Assembly (NCBI GenBank): GCA_046290435.1
Contig: JBKAGO010000040.1
Location: 1-64,000 of the forward strand
Reading direction: 5' to 3'
DNA length: 64,000 nt
Source: CAVQUE01 sp046290435
Lineage (GTDB): Bacteria > Actinomycetota > Acidimicrobiia > Acidimicrobiales > UBA8592
How positions within the stretch are numbered: position 1 is the stretch's first letter; each line of letters begins with the position of its first letter. A program made the translations under genes and the position numbers. Below the pieces are notes generated by a model that saw only the letters and a list, made by a program, of their open reading frames with translations, did not search any database and was not told the DNA's origin. Shown one piece after another: positions 52,580 to 61,130 of the stretch.

Positions 52580-54306
52580 ACGAGACCGAGGTCGAGGGCC
52601 GAGCGGACCGCGCCGGCGGCGGTGTGGCCGAGGCCGCATATGGATGCGTCGGCCATGGCCCGTGCCATGTCGTCGATGAGCTCGCGCCGGGCGGCGCTGA
52701 GCGACCCGGTGGCCGCGAGGTCGACGAGGACCTCGTGCTGGCGTTGGGTACCGATGCGGCACGGCACGCACTGACCGCACGACTCGTTGCGGAAGAACTC
52801 GGCGATGCGGACCACGACGTCGGTGAGGTCGACCGTGTCGTCGAAGGCCATCACCACGCCCGAACCGAGCGAGAGGCCGGCGGCACGGGTGTGCTCCAGG
52901 GCGAGAGCCAGGTCGAAAAGGCCCGGGGTGACGAAGTGGCCGGCAGCGCCGCCGAGCAGCACCGCGGCCGGTGTGCCCGTGAAGCCGCCGGCGAGATCGA
53001 CGACGTCGCGCAGCGTGATGCCGAACGGCGCCTCGTACACGCCGGGGCGGGCGACGTGGCCGGACAGGCAGAACAGACGGGTGCCCGGCGACGCCTCGGT
53101 TCCGACCGAGCGGTACGCGTCGGGCCCGTCGACCACGATGGGCAACACGTTGGCAAGCGTCTCGGGATTGTTGACCGCGGTGGGCCGGCCGAACAGCCCA
53201 TTGGTGGTGGGGAAGGGCGGCTTGTTCCGGGGTTCGCCCCGGAAGCCCTCGATCGAGTTGAACAGCGCCGTCTCCTCGCCGCAGATGTAGGCGCCCGCGC
53301 CCCGACGGAGCTCGATGTCGAAGCGCCGACCGCTGCCGGCGACGTCGTCGCCCAGCAGCCCCGCGTCCCGTGCTGCGGCGATGGCGTGACGCAGCCGTGC
53401 GGTGGCCCGGGGGTACTCGCCGCGAATGTAGATCCAGCCCTGCTCGGCGCCGGTGGTGAGCCCCGCGATGGTCAGCGACTCGACGAGCGCGAACGGGTCG
53501 TGCTCCATGAGCGTGCGGTCCTTGAAAGTGCCGGGCTCGCTCTCGTCGCAGTTGGCGACGACGTGTTTGGGACCCGCCTCGGCGGCGACCGCCCGCCACT
53601 TGACCGCGGTGGGGAACGCCGCGCCGCCCCGGCCCGACAGGCCCGCGGCGGCGATGGCCTCGAGCACACCGTCGGGCCCCATCTCGAGCGCCTTGGTCAG
53701 CGCCTCGTAGCCGCCGTGGACCCGGTACGAATCGAGCGACGTCGGGTCGGCCACACCGACCCGGCGCAGCAGGCGCAACGAGGGGTCGCCCGCTTGGGGG
53801 AGCACGAACCGCTCGTCGGCGTCGCCGGGCACGTGGTCGTCGCTGTCGCAGCCCTGGACGTACTCGCCCGGGGCGCGATCGCACAGGCCCAGGCACGGGC
53901 TCTCGTGCACATGGACCCCGGCGTCACGCAGCTCGGCGAGGCGCTCCGGCGAACCCTGGAAGCGGCACGGCGAATCGACACAGACATGGACGACCGGCTC
54001 GGCGTGGCCGGGGTCGGTGGTGCGGAACAGCTCGTAGAAGGTGGCCACCCCGTACGCCTCGGCCGGCGGGACCTGGAGCCGATCGGCCACGTGGTTGAGG
54101 CCTCCCGGGCTGATCCAGCCGACCCGATGCTGCAGCTCGTGCAGCGCCGGCAGCAGCAGGTGGCGGCTGCTGCGGCGACGGACGTTGCCGCCGCGCACGA
54201 AACGCTCCGTCTCGGCCACCACGGCTGCGTCGGGGCCGACGACTGCGTCGACCGCGGCTCGCTCGGCATCGGTCGGCGCGTCGGGCCCGATGAAGAGGTC
54301 AGCCAC
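52537..54306 (-). CDS. Formate dehydrogenase diaphorase subunit, NuoE-NuoF fusion
   Basis: A 589-residue NAD-reducing module of formate dehydrogenase. The N-terminal 160 residues are NuoE/FdsG-like, with four [2Fe-2S] Cys (CVDSPCRFQG; CLGLCD). The rest is NuoF/FdsB-like: NADH site GLSGRGGAAFPTAVKW, FMN site NCDESEPGTFKDR, SLBB-like region and the [4Fe-4S] motif ESCGQCVPCRIGT. It uses GTG 54306, overlapping the catalytic subunit stop by eight bases, and its own stop overlaps the Fe-S gene ATG by four. The order catalytic, diaphorase, Fe-S is unlike standard fdsGBA. Confidence 0.92.
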   Translation of the reverse strand: MADLFIGPDAPTDAERAAVDAVVGPDAAVVAETERFVRGGNVRRRSSRHLLLPALHELQHRVGWISPGGLNHVADRLQVPPAEAYGVATFYELFRTTDPGHAEPVVHVCVDSPCRFQGSPERLAELRDAGVHVHESPCLGLCDRAPGEYVQGCDSDDHVPGDADERFVLPQAGDPSLRLLRRVGVADPTSLDSYRVHGGYEALTKALEMGPDGVLEAIAAAGLSGRGGAAFPTAVKWRAVAAEAGPKHVVANCDESEPGTFKDRTLMEHDPFALVESLTIAGLTTGAEQGWIYIRGEYPRATARLRHAIAAARDAGLLGDDVAGSGRRFDIELRRGAGAYICGEETALFNSIEGFRGEPRNKPPFPTTNGLFGRPTAVNNPETLANVLPIVVDGPDAYRSVGTEASPGTRLFCLSGHVARPGVYEAPFGITLRDVVDLAGGFTGTPAAVLLGGAAGHFVTPGLFDLALALEHTRAAGLSLGSGVVMAFDDTVDLTDVVVRIAEFFRNESCGQCVPCRIGTQRQHEVLVDLAATGSLSAARRELIDDMARAMADASICGLGHTAAGAVRSALDLGLVGSDPAFPLSPETT

Positions 54307-56281
54307 CCACCGGCTCCGCCGTCTGGAGCTTCGCCTCGCCGTTCGGCGCGTCGACGGCGCGGATCGCCTCGACCCGGATGGCGGCGGCCTTGAACTCGGC
54401 CGTGCCCGACTTCGGGTCCCAGGCGTCGTTGGTCAACAGGTTGATGTCGACGAGGTCGGGGAAATGGAACGTGGTGAACGTCAGGCCCCGGGGAAGATCG
54501 GGCTGGTGGCGGACCACCATGTCGACGGTGCCGCGCGGTGACGTGACCCGTGCCAGGTCGCCGTCGGCGACACCGACGTCGGCCGCGTCGAGAGGATGCA
54601 TCTCCAGTGCCGGACCCGACCGGATGGGCGCGTCGTAGCCACCGGACTGCACGCCGGTGTTGTAGCTGTCGAGCGTGCGACCAGTGGTGAGACGCAGCGG
54701 GAACGCCGCCGAAAGCTCCTCGAGCGGCCCGGCGTGGGCCACCACGCTGAACGGGGCCGGCTCGCGCCCGTCGAGGTCGTGGGCCCACAGCCATCCGTGC
54801 AGGAACGGACTGCCGGGGTGATCCTCGTCGGGGCAGGGCCACTGCAGGCCACCCTCGGACTCGAGGCGATCCCAGGTCATCCCCGCATGCAGCGGCGACA
54901 GCGAGCGCAGCTCGTCCCACACGTCCTGTGGGTTGCGGGGGCCGAGGGCCGTGCCCATGCGCTCGGCGAGATCGCACAGGATGTCGATGTCGTGGCGTGC
55001 CTCACCCGGCGGCGACACCGCGGCCCGCACCCGCTGTACCCGGCGTTCGCTCGAGGTGACGGTGCCGTCGGATTCGGCCCATGCCACCGACGCGGGGAAC
55101 ACGACGTCGGCCATCTCGGCGGTGCGGGTGAGGAAGATGTCCTGCACCACCAACATTTCGAGGCCCTCGAGCAGCGCCCGGGCATGAGCGATGTCGGCCT
55201 CGGAATCGGCCGGGTTCTCGCCGATGACGTACACGGCCCGCAGATCGCCACGCTCCATGGCCTCGAACATGAGCGTCAGGTGCAGGCCCGGTTCGGGGTT
55301 GATCGGCGCGCCCCACACGGCCTCGTAGCGGGCGCGAGCGTCGGGGTCGGTGACATCGGCGAACCCGGGCAGCTTGTCGGGCAGCGCACCCATGTCGCCG
55401 CCGCCCTGCACGTTGTTCTGCCCCCGCAACGGCACCAGGCCCGAGCCCCAGCGACCGACATGACCGGTGAGCAGCGCCAGGTTGCACAGCGCCAGCACGT
55501 TGTCGACGCCGTTGTGGTGCTCGGTGATGCCGAGCGTCCACAGGATCTGCGCCTTGTCGGCGGTGGCGTAGGCGTGGGCGAGCTCGCGGATGGCCTCGGC
55601 GGGGACACCGGTGAGGCGGGCCCCGACCTCGAGGGTGTAGGGCTCGACCGACGCCGCGAAGGCCTCGTAGCCCTGGGTGGCATGCGCGATGAAGTCGGTG
55701 TGGGCCAGGCCGGCGTGGATGATCTCGCGGGCCAGCGTGTTGGCGAGCGCAACGTCGGAGCCGACCTCGATGCCCAGCCACGCATCGGCGAACTTCGCCG
55801 ACGCCGACCGGCGCGGATCGATGCAGTACAGGGCGGCGCCGTTGTCGACGCCGCGCAGCAGGTGATGGAAGAAGATCGGGTGCGCCTCACGGGCGTTGGA
55901 GCCCCACAACACGATGACGTCGGCCTCTTCGACCTCCGCATACGAACACGTGCCGCCACCGGCTCCGAACACTGTCGCCAGACCGACGACCGAGGGAGCG
56001 TGTCACGTTCGGTTGCAGGAGTCGATGTTGTTCGACCCCAGGACCGTGCGAGCGAACTTCTGGGCCATGTAGTTCATCTCGTTGGTGGCCTTCGAGCAGC
56101 TGAACATCCCGAACGATTCGGGCCCACCGGCGTCGACGGCCGCGGCGAAACCCGCCGCAGCCCGACCGAGCGCCTCGTCCCAGGTGGCCTCGCGCAGCAC
56201 GCCGCCGTCTCGGACCAACGGCGTGGTGAGACGCGGCTTCGGGCGGTGCTCGTGGCGTCGGTTGCGGCGTTCGTTGCGCAT
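54299..56281 (-). CDS. fdhA: Selenocysteine-containing formate dehydrogenase catalytic subunit (in-frame UGA, residue 93)
   Basis: Read through the TGA at 56003-56005, the frame from ATG 56281 encodes 660 residues. It oxidises formate to CO2 at a molybdenum or tungsten bis-MGD site. The region SNNIDSCNRT-U-HAPSVVGL is the FDH active site, with Sec as metal ligand and the following His conserved. Downstream are WGSNAREAHPI, ALYCIDPRR, the MGD-binding NNVQGGGDMGALP, and the C-terminal barrel (LTTGRTLDSYNTGVQSGG, GDLARVTSPRG). The usual N-terminal [4Fe-4S] domain is missing and lies in the gene at 51635. A SECIS-like hairpin follows the UGA. selA/B/C/D must be elsewhere in the genome. Confidence 0.92.
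55974..55990 (-). promoter_or_regulatory. Bacterial SECIS hairpin of formate dehydrogenase
   Basis: In the mRNA a 6-bp stem (GUCGUC with GGCGAC, one U-G pair) closes the loop GGUCU at 19-23 nt after the UGA. As I recall the E. coli fdhF element, it has the same GGUCU loop at the same distance. SelB would bind it and recruit Sec-tRNA. Confidence 0.8.
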
Positions 56282-56345
56282 GGAACCGATGGTACGACTC
56301 GAAAGGTGATCCGGCACGACCCCCTGCGTTGTACCGTGCTGATCC

Positions 56346-58052
56346 ATGCGCTGGTCGACCCTCTTCACCCCCACGTTGCGCGACGCTCCCGGCGATGCCG
56401 AGGCCGCCAGCCACAAGCTGCTTGTGCGCGGTGGCTTCATCCGCCAGCTCCACGCCGGCCACTACACCCTGTTGCCACTGGGCTTCCGGGTGAAGCAGAA
56501 GGTCACCGAGATCGTGCGCCAGGAGATGGACGCCATCGGCGGCCAGGAGGTGCAGATGCCCACGATGCACCCGGCGTCGCTGTGGCAGCAGTCGGGTCGC
56601 TGGGACTCCATGGGCGACGTCATGTTCCGGGTGCGTGACCGCCACGACGCCGAGAACGCCCTGGGCGTGACCGCCGAGGAGATCTTCGCCACGGTCGGCG
56701 CCGAGATCGGCTCGTACAAGCAGCTCCCCCAGCTCTGGTATCAGATCCACACCAAGCACCGTGACGAGGCCCGGCCCAAGTCGGGCCTGTTGCGGGTGCG
56801 CGAGTTCACGATGAAGGACTCCTACAGCTTCGACCTCGACGAGGCCGGCCTCGACGCCCAGTTCGACGCCCACCACGGCGCATACCTGCGCATCTTCGGC
56901 CGCATGGGTCTGGCGGCCATCCCGGTCGAGGCGTCGTCGGGCAACATGGGCGGCTCCGACAGCATCGAGTTCATGGTCCCGGCCGAGGCCGGCGAGGACG
57001 ACGTCGTCGTGTGCCCCGGCTGCGGCTACGCGGCCAACGTCGAGAAGGCCGTGGCCCAGGTCCCCGAGGTCGCCGACGAGGCCGGACCCGACGCCCCCGA
57101 GCGCGTCGACACCCCCGACGTGCGCACCATCGCCGACCTCGCCGAACAGTTCGGCGCCGGCGCCGAGCGGCAGGTCAAGACCATGGTGTACGTCGTCGAC
57201 GACCAGGTCACCCTGGCGTTGGTGCGCGGCGACCATCAGCTCAACGAGCAGAAGCTGTCCGACGCCACCGGCGCCAACCGGCTGCGGCCGGCCACACCCG
57301 ACGAGACCTTCGAGCACCTCGGTGCCCGCCCCGGCAGCCTCGGCGCCGTCGGCGTCACCGGCCTGCGCATCCTGGCCGACCCGGCCCTGCAGGGACGGTC
57401 GAACCTGTGGACGGGCGCCAACGCCGACGACGTGCACCTGCGCGGCGTCGACATCGAGCGCGACATCGCCGTCGACGCGTGGGTCGATCTCCGCCAGGTC
57501 ACCGCCGGCGAGCCCTGCGCCCGCTGCGGCACGGCGCTGGACGTCGTCGCCACCATCGAGGCGGGCCACATCTTCAAGCTGGGCCGTAAGTACGCCGAGA
57601 CGTTCGGCGTGCAGGTCCTCGACGCGGACTCGAAGCTCCAGACGGTCATCATGGGCAGCTACGGCATCGGCATCGACCGCGCCATCGCCACCATCGTCGA
57701 GACCCACCACGACGATCGGGGCATCGTGTGGCCGGTGGCCGTCGCGCCCTACGAGGTGGTCATCACCATCGTGCAGGTCAAGAACGACGAGAGCGTCGCA
57801 GCAGCCGAGGAGCTGTATGGGGCCCTGCGGGCCGCCGGCATCGACGTGTTGCTCGACGACCGCGATGCCCGCGCCGGCGTGAAGTTCGCCGACGCCGAGC
57901 TCATCGGCATCCCCTACCGCATCACCATCGGACCGAAGGCCCTGGCCGACGGCATGGTCGAGCTGACGCCACGCGCCACTGGCGAGACCGAGCTGGTGCC
58001 CATCACCGACATCGCCGATCGGGTGGTGGCGGCGGTGGTGCCGGAGCGCTGA
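56346..58052 (+). CDS. proS: Prolyl-tRNA synthetase
   Basis: A 568-residue bacterial-type class II ProRS. The N-terminal catalytic core shows RGGFIRQLHAGHYTLLPLG, motif 2 around LLRVREFTMKDSYSF, and motif 3 (GSYGIGIDRAIATIVE) near residue 440. The editing insertion domain (INS) lies between about 220 and 390 (VKTMVYVVDDQVTLALVRGDHQLNE), and the anticodon-binding domain (VVITIVQVKNDESVAAAEEL) ends the protein. Full family length. ATG 56346 lies 64 bases from the divergent fdhA start. Confidence 0.97.
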   Translation: MRWSTLFTPTLRDAPGDAEAASHKLLVRGGFIRQLHAGHYTLLPLGFRVKQKVTEIVRQEMDAIGGQEVQMPTMHPASLWQQSGRWDSMGDVMFRVRDRHDAENALGVTAEEIFATVGAEIGSYKQLPQLWYQIHTKHRDEARPKSGLLRVREFTMKDSYSFDLDEAGLDAQFDAHHGAYLRIFGRMGLAAIPVEASSGNMGGSDSIEFMVPAEAGEDDVVVCPGCGYAANVEKAVAQVPEVADEAGPDAPERVDTPDVRTIADLAEQFGAGAERQVKTMVYVVDDQVTLALVRGDHQLNEQKLSDATGANRLRPATPDETFEHLGARPGSLGAVGVTGLRILADPALQGRSNLWTGANADDVHLRGVDIERDIAVDAWVDLRQVTAGEPCARCGTALDVVATIEAGHIFKLGRKYAETFGVQVLDADSKLQTVIMGSYGIGIDRAIATIVETHHDDRGIVWPVAVAPYEVVITIVQVKNDESVAAAEELYGALRAAGIDVLLDDRDARAGVKFADAELIGIPYRITIGPKALADGMVELTPRATGETELVPITDIADRVVAAVVPER

Positions 58053-58059
58053 ACGACCC

Positions 58060-58302
58060 GTGGCCCACGACGACACCGAGACCGACCGCAGCGGCTGTCG
58101 TGCTCGCCGAGGCGGCTGTCGTCCTGACCGCAGAGGGGGCCACAACGGCGCAGCCCGCCACCGACATGACGAAGCCGTCCGGGATCACGACTGCGGCGGG
58201 GATCATGACGGCGAGAGCCGCGACCGGAGCGCCCGTGCTCGTCTCGACGTCGACCGAGCGCGTAAGGCCCGGTACCCGGGCGGCGACCGCAGGACCCGAT
58301 GA
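58060..58302 (+). CDS. Doubtful 80-residue Arg/Asp/His-rich reading frame coupled to TetR
   Basis: A GTG-started frame seven bases after proS whose TGA overlaps the TetR ATG by four bases. The product is low-complexity, rich in Arg, Asp, Gly and His (RHRHDEAVRDHDCGGDHDG), with no recognised domain. The overlap arrangement favours a real gene; the composition and lack of a ribosome-binding site argue against it. If not coding, 58053-58298 is an empty leader. Confidence 0.22.
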   Translation: MAHDDTETDRSGCRARRGGCRPDRRGGHNGAARHRHDEAVRDHDCGGDHDGESRDRSARARLDVDRARKARYPGGDRRTR

Positions 58303-58928
58303 GCCGACCGCCCGATCTGGCCCGACGTCAACAGCTGCTAGACGCCGCGTTGGTGCACCTCGCACGGAGAGGGCTGGCCGATGCGTCGCTGCGCGAGCTC
58401 GCCGGCGATCTCGGGATCGGACTCAACAGCCTGGTGCACCATTTCGGCAGTCGTGACGACCTGATCGTGGCGTGCCTCGAGCGCTCCGAGGCCATCCAGC
58501 TCGAGGTACTGCGGCGCTGGACCACCAGGAACCCGCTGCTGTCGACGACGGCGATCACGCGCCGGTGGTGGCGGTGGATCACGGCGTCGCCGGAGAACCT
58601 GGCGATGGCTCGGCTGCATCTCGAGATGGCGACGTTGCGAGCCGAGGACCATCCGTGGATGGAGCGGGTCGACATCGACCGACTGGCGCTGTGGCGTCAG
58701 GGCATCGCCGACCGGTTGGTGCGCGACGGGCTTCCCCGACGCCGGGCCACCACCGAGGCCACGGCGCTGCGGGCGCTGTTGTCGGGCCTGATCGTCGAGT
58801 TGGCCGCGGGCGGCGATCGACGTCGCCTGGCCCGAGGGCTGGAGCTCGGCCTGGCACGTCTGGACCAGGCCGCCTGGAGCGCAGCCGCGCCACCGATGAC
58901 GTTCCGCCCCCCGTCGCCGACCCCCTGA
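58299..58928 (+). CDS. TetR-family transcriptional regulator
   Basis: A 209-residue regulator. Residues 5-55 are the TetR helix-turn-helix (QQLLDAALVHLARRGLADAS, LRELAGDLGIGLNSLVHHFGSRDDLIVACL). The C-terminal helices (RWWRWITASPENLAMARLHLEMA, ATALRALLSGLIVELAAGGD) form the effector and dimer domain. It is followed by a hairpin-repeat array and converges on fhs. Target unknown. Confidence 0.9.
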   Translation: MSRPPDLARRQQLLDAALVHLARRGLADASLRELAGDLGIGLNSLVHHFGSRDDLIVACLERSEAIQLEVLRRWTTRNPLLSTTAITRRWWRWITASPENLAMARLHLEMATLRAEDHPWMERVDIDRLALWRQGIADRLVRDGLPRRRATTEATALRALLSGLIVELAAGGDRRRLARGLELGLARLDQAAWSAAAPPMTFRPPSPTP

Positions 58929-59018
58929 CCCGCCGGGAGCGTCGGGCAGCGCCGGGAGCGAGGGGTAGCGCCGGGAGCGGCGCCGTCGACCGCTCGGCAC
59001 GAGAGGCCGCCGAGTTCC

Positions 59019-59126
59019 GGCGCCGAAAACCGTCGCCCTGGCAACCAGTTTCGGCGCCAGAACCCACGGCCAACCGAACCGGCGCCGAAAACCGTCGCCC
59101 TGGCAGCACGTTTCGGCGCCAGAACC
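59019..59126. repeat. Palindromic 62-bp-period repeat array, 2 units
   Basis: Units start at 59019 and 59081 with the shared arms and centre; both have an extra A after the left arm (GAAAAC) and an unpaired A-G at the stem base. It lies in the 241-base gap between the convergent TetR and fhs genes, preceded at 58940-58980 by a short GCGCCGGGAGCG-type direct repeat. Confidence 0.9.
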
Positions 59127-59169
59127 GATGGCCCGGTGGCGGCCCCGCTCGGGCGGCTGCGCAGCGAAC

Positions 59170-60867
59170 TCAGCTGAGGCCGACGATCTGTCCGTCGGCG
59201 TCGATGTCGATGTTCATCGCTGCGGGATGCGCACCAAGGCCCGGCATGGTCCGCATGTCGCCGCAGATCGGGTACACGAACCCCGCCCCGACCGACGCCC
59301 GCACCTCGCGCACCGGCAACGTCCACCCCGTCGGCGCGCCTTTCAGCTTCGGGTCCGACGAGATCGACAGGTGGGTCTTCGCGATGCACACCGGCAGGTG
59401 CCCGAAGCCGGCGGCTTCGTAGGTGTCGAGCTCGGCCGCAGCCCGCTCGGAGTACTCGACGCCGTCGGCGCCGTACACCTTGGTGGCCACGGCGTGGATC
59501 TTGTCGCGCAGCGGCGCCTCGTCGGGATACAGCACGGCGAACGTCGACTCCTCCGACGCCGCCTCGGCGATGGCCTCGGCCAGGGTCGCCGCACCACGGC
59601 CGCCATCGGCGAAGTGGGTGGTCACCGCCCATCGGGCGCCGAGTTCGTCTGCGATCTCGCCCACCGCGGCGATGTCGCCGGCGTGGTCCTCGGGGAACAC
59701 GTTGACCGCCACCACCGGCGTCACGCCGTGCATCGCCATGTTCTCGATCTGCTTGCGCAGGTTCGCTCCCCCGGCGTGGACCTCGTCGGGGTTCTCGGCC
59801 AGGATCTCCGGCGGCAGCGCCTTGCCGGCGACGATGCGGTGATTGCCCGAGTGCGCCTTCAGCCCGCGCACCGTCGCCACCAGCACCGCGGCATCCGGAG
59901 CGATACCCGACGCACGGCACTTGATGTTGAAGAAGCGCTCGGCGCCCATGTCGGCGCCGAAACCGGCCTCGGTCAGCAGGAAGTCGCCGGTGTGGATGCC
60001 GATGCGGTCGGCGACGATCGACGAGTTGCCCGTCGCGATGTTTCCGAACGGCCCGGTGTGCACCAGCGCCGGGGTGCCCTCGAGGGTCTGCATCAGGTTG
60101 GGCTTGATGGCGTCCATCAAGATGACCGCCATCGACCCGGCCACCTTCAGGTCCTCGGCGGTCACGGGCGTCCCGGCGGTCGTGTAGCCGACGACGATCC
60201 GACCGAGCTTTGCCCGCAGGTCCGCCAACGACGTCGCCAGCGCGAGCGCCGCCATCACCTCGGACGCCGCGGTGATGTCGAAGCCGCTGTCGCGGACGAC
60301 GCCGTCCTGGTCGCCACCCTGGCCGATCGTGATGTTGCGCAGCGACCGATCGTTGACGTCGAGCACCCGTCGCCAGGTGATGCGGTCGAGGTCGAGGCCC
60401 AGCTCGTTGCCGTGGAACAGATGCGCGTCGAGCATCGCCGCGCACATGTTGTGCGCGGCCGTGACGGCGTGCATGTCGCCGGTCAGGTGCAGGTTGAACA
60501 GCTCCATCGGGACGACCTGGCTGTAGCCGCCGCCCGCGGCGCCGCCCTTGATGCCGAACGTCGGCCCCATCGAGGGCTGACGGATCGCGATGGTCGCCGT
60601 GCGCCCGGTGTGCTGGAACGCCTGGCCGAGACCGACGGTGGTAGTGGTCTTGCCCTCGCCGAGCGGCGTGGGCGTGATGGCCGACACCACCACGTACTTC
60701 GCCCGGGGCCGGTCGGCCATGGCACCGATCGCGTCGAGTGAGATCTTCGCCGCGCCGCGTCCGTAGGGCTCCAGCAACTCGCCGGGGATGCCGGCGTCGG
60801 AAGCGACGTCGGCCAGCGGACGCAGGTCGGCCTTGCGGGCGATCTCGAGATCGGTGGGGAACGACAC
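59170..60867 (-). CDS. fhs: Formate-tetrahydrofolate ligase
   Basis: A 565-residue Fhs making 10-formyl-THF from formate, ATP and THF. The P-loop is TPLGEGKTTTT near residues 66-77. Family hallmarks RQPSMGPTFGIKGGAAGGGYSQ, MELFNLHLTGDMHAVTAAHN, FLLTEAGFGADMGAERFFNIKC and VVAVNVFPEDHAGDI are all seen. Full length. With the formate dehydrogenase and formamidase in this window it offers an assimilatory route for formate. It is divergent from folC across a region with a 28-bp inverted repeat. Confidence 0.97.
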   Translation of the reverse strand: MSFPTDLEIARKADLRPLADVASDAGIPGELLEPYGRGAAKISLDAIGAMADRPRAKYVVVSAITPTPLGEGKTTTTVGLGQAFQHTGRTATIAIRQPSMGPTFGIKGGAAGGGYSQVVPMELFNLHLTGDMHAVTAAHNMCAAMLDAHLFHGNELGLDLDRITWRRVLDVNDRSLRNITIGQGGDQDGVVRDSGFDITAASEVMAALALATSLADLRAKLGRIVVGYTTAGTPVTAEDLKVAGSMAVILMDAIKPNLMQTLEGTPALVHTGPFGNIATGNSSIVADRIGIHTGDFLLTEAGFGADMGAERFFNIKCRASGIAPDAAVLVATVRGLKAHSGNHRIVAGKALPPEILAENPDEVHAGGANLRKQIENMAMHGVTPVVAVNVFPEDHAGDIAAVGEIADELGARWAVTTHFADGGRGAATLAEAIAEAASEESTFAVLYPDEAPLRDKIHAVATKVYGADGVEYSERAAAELDTYEAAGFGHLPVCIAKTHLSISSDPKLKGAPTGWTLPVREVRASVGAGFVYPICGDMRTMPGLGAHPAAMNIDIDADGQIVGLS

Positions 60868-60918
60868 GGTGTCTCCTCGTGCGACGGGTCGGCACAGTGC
60901 AGCACAAGCTCCGGGCTC

Positions 60919-60946
60919 GAGTCGTGCTTTCGGCCGACTCCGGCCC
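60919..60946 (+). repeat. Diverged partial copy of the 28-bp arm
   Basis: These 28 bases match 60980-61007, which holds most of the left arm of the inverted repeat, at 23 positions. All five differences are G here against A there. Confidence 0.65.
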
Positions 60947-60974
60947 TGCGGCCCACCCGGGCGGGGGTCGTTCA

Positions 60975-61062
60975 GGGGTCAAGTCGTACTTTCAACCAAC
61001 TCCGGCCCGTCGAGCCTGGAGGCCGCTGCGTGCCGAGTTGGTTGAAAGTACGACTTGACCCC
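60975..61062. repeat. Perfect inverted repeat, 28-bp arms, 32-nt loop
   Basis: Arm 60975-61002 (starting GGGGTCAAGTCGTACTTTC) is matched exactly by 61035-61062. It lies between the divergent starts of fhs and folC, so a terminator role is unlikely. The GGGGTC/GACCCC ends are shared with the inverted repeat at 52473. Confidence 0.92.
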
Positions 61063-61098
61063 AGCGTTGGACCCCAGCGGTTGGAGCCCAGCGGTTTG
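61058..61098 (+). repeat. Three 13-14-bp direct repeats before folC
   Basis: ACCCCAGCG-TTGG, ACCCCAGCGGTTGG and AGCCCAGCGGTTTG follow one another directly after the right arm of the inverted repeat and 33 bases before the folC start. Confidence 0.7.
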
Positions 61099-61130
61099 CG
61101 GCCGGCTCCGGGGTGTGATCGGCTTCGCCG

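Noticed and set aside
54299..55972. Formate dehydrogenase starting at 55972 with a separate upstream fragment ending at 56003
   Set aside because: That split places the stop exactly at the Sec position of the active site, and a SECIS-like hairpin follows, so readthrough is the better explanation.
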